A stretch of DNA of 64,000 bases, taken from positions 50,001 through 114,000 of the forward strand of contig JBAMJR010000138.1 in NCBI GenBank assembly GCA_038501785.1. The letters run 5' to 3'. The notes under the pieces were generated by a model. That model worked only from the letters and a program-made list of their open reading frames with translations. It did not search any database and was not told the origin of the DNA. Both the position numbers and the translations under genes were made by a program. Positions 1 through 64,000 of this stretch are shown piece by piece; within the stretch, counting starts at the first letter, position 1, and each line of letters begins with the position of its first letter. The stretch is from Myoxocephalus aenaeus (lineage: Eukaryota > Chordata > Actinopteri > Perciformes > Cottidae).

Positions 1-1421
1 CAATTTCACCCGACTGACTTGTTCGCACCGTTTTTTCCTCCACAAATCATCTCTCAATAAAGACAGTGAGCGGGGACTTTGTCTTCGATCACGTCCTCCG
101 TCTCCCCTCGGACGTATCGGCGCTGTTTTTAATATTACCCCCCCAAAAATGTGGAGAGAATAAAGCTTGGAAGTTAAGCTAGCTGTCTGTAGGCTGCAGC
201 TAGCTGGCGGTGGGGGAAGGGAGTCCCGGGTTCAAAACAGTTGACGGGCTCAAGTCTCGTATTTTTAGCAAGTTTGAACTCGGTGAACTTTCTGTTGTGA
301 ATGCCACGAAAGACCCGGATACAGCATGCGTTTTATAACAAACAAAAAAGTGTTTTTAAATGCATTGATTTGACGTTACATTGAGTGCTATAAAAAAAAA
401 ATTCAAAATGTTTTCACTCTGGTCGCGTGACCTCCAGGCTGCATGACAGCCTTTGTCTCAAAATGTAAACATTGAGATTATGCAAGGTGCCAAGAGGTCC
501 CGTGTCAAGGCATTGCTTTTGGAGGATTATGGCACTTAACACAGGCGAGCCCTCATCCGATGAATTATAGTTGATCAATAAGCACCTGATTGAGTTTTAA
601 TTGGCTGTTTGTTGAACTGCAGCTTCAAGAAAATTTGAAGTTTTTCCCCTGACTGCTGGCTGCACTGATGGATGACACGTGATGTGATTAACATGCTGGA
701 GAGTAATGCACATATAACACTTTCATAATGTTATGTACCTCACAATAACACTGATTGTTTTTGGACACTTAATGCTCGACCATTCTCTCAAATGTCCTCT
801 ATCTTGCAGTTTTGCCCATGGTTTTGTGACTGTTTGTGAATGAGGCACGAGTTCAAGGTGCACCCTGTCAGGCCACAGCTGTGCATTTTGTCCACTGTTA
901 TATACAGCATGCACGACTGCGTCTATCTCCATCTAGTCAGTCTGTCAGACAGACGGACGGACGGACGGCCCGTCTCTGCAGGCGTTGCAGACAGTTTCCT
1001 CTGACAACAGTGAGATATGCTCTCATATCAGCAGGGAAGTTAAGCTGCGAAGGGCGTGAGGATCAAGGGCGTACGTCTGGATGTTGCTCTGTTGTGATTC
1101 GGGGGAATACGTCGAGGAGTTTGTTGCGGGGCGTCTCATCGTCCTCTGTGCTGGTTTTGCAGTTTGAAGCTTTCGCTTTGTGTCTTTTACGTTGACATGG
1201 ATTTGATTTGTTACTTGATTAATTTGTTCATGTTTGTCTGTTATTTGCTTCATATTCTGGCTTCACACAGTGATTGACGGGTGGGTCAATGTTTTATGCA
1301 GAGTAATTGTGACGAGCTGTCACAGTATATGTGACGAGGCATCCTCCCTTTTTTCCTATTGCTTGCTTGTTCTGTCATTATTTTCTCTCTGAAATTGGCG
1401 CGATCCTCGTTTGTTCAACAG
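1..1421 (+). other. Intron upstream of the first visible exon
   Basis: No exon, promoter or mobile element could be supported here. No initiator Met resembling the ATAD2B N-terminus (MVNTRK-like) is visible on the + strand, so coding exon 1 lies upstream. A short GACG run sits near 950-970. The stretch ends in the acceptor TTCAACAG at 1414-1421. The first 250 bases are a little more GC-rich and could be close to the promoter end, but that is only a guess. Confidence 0.6.
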
Positions 1422-63592
<62,171 letters not shown>

Positions 63593-63955
63593 GTGAGGGC
63601 CGCACGCGTCCTGTGTGCACAACGAATCAGCAGAAAATAAGAAAAATTATCAGAGACAAATAATAATCAGCAGCTTGAAAAGGAAAATTCACCACATTTT
63701 ATTTTCGACGTCCAATCAGCGTTGATGGTGAGTTTGAGGGTGATGCATTTCTCAGTGCGAGCTTGTGCAGTCAGTGCCTACATATACCAGCATGCATTGG
63801 GACACAAGCTTCTGACGCCCGGAAGGTCCCCAGCCAGCCATGGCACCTTGAGAGGATAGCGCAGCCTCGGCCTCTCTGCCGCATTTCTTTGGTCATATAC
63901 TGTGGCTCGAAAAAATTTATATGAATTTCTTTTTTTTGTAGGTCATAAAAAGACC

Positions 63956-63992
<37 letters not shown>

Positions 63993-64000
63993 GTATATGT
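63593..64000 (+). other. Start of the last intron
   Basis: No terminal exon was found. Ends in an (AT)n/(GTATAT)n run at 63958-64000 that continues past the window. Confidence 0.75.
63958..64000. repeat. (AT)n microsatellite, cut by the window end
   Basis: AT units grading into GTATAT. Confidence 0.95.

Noticed and set aside
1..250. ATAD2B first exon or promoter
   Set aside because: No initiator Met with a family-like N-terminus ending in phase 0 before a GT is visible, so it cannot be supported.

Overview
The window is vertebrate nuclear DNA, almost certainly from a teleost fish. It carries one recognisable host gene on the + strand, ATAD2B (ATPase family AAA domain-containing protein 2B), cut into many exons with canonical GT/AG junctions. 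The rest is intron with very long (CA)n/(TG)n microsatellites and a fish-type mobile element load: several hAT elements with 8-bp target duplications, a PIF/Harbinger-like element, a Tc1 fragment, a tRNA-derived SINE and non-LTR retrotransposon pieces. The paralogue is ATAD2B rather than ATAD2 because the bromodomain reads RFNIFSKPVD (ATAD2 has RFRVFTKPVD) and the C-terminus reads LERLYSLLSQCIYRHR; these comparisons are from memory.

I traced 26 internal coding exons, named E1-E26 here, from 1422 to 63592. All phases join, giving 4251 nt or 1417 codons without a stop. The first coding exon (initiator Met) lies upstream of base 1 and the last (the final dozen or so residues) lies beyond base 64000, so both gene ends are missing. 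Residue numbers below count from the first visible codon.

Layout: E1-E11 are packed into 1.4-4.9 kb and encode the basic/acidic N-terminal region and the start of AAA1. E12-E18 (6.9-11.9 kb) complete AAA1 and enter the degenerate AAA2. E19-E22 (18.2-24.2 kb) finish AAA2 and encode the bromodomain. E23-E26 (30.0-63.6 kb) encode the acidic tail and the C-terminal helix, separated by introns of 18.6, 1.3 and 12.6 kb. Nested insertions sit in these introns: a frameshifted LINE inside a hAT element at 24.5-27.2 kb, a younger hAT and a SINE inside an older hAT at 40.9-44.3 kb, and three copies of one hAT-like family at 5.0-6.4 and 59.2-60.6 kb.

The protein is a chromatin-associated AAA+ ATPase whose bromodomain binds acetylated histone. 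I found no second host gene, no RNA gene other than the SINE head, no CRISPR array and nothing prokaryotic. The most interesting signal is in the splicing architecture: TG and CA tracts lie against exon borders, and around E17/E18 they form mutually exclusive complementary pairs. There is also an in-frame alternative donor inside E24, and several transposons whose borders can be fixed exactly.
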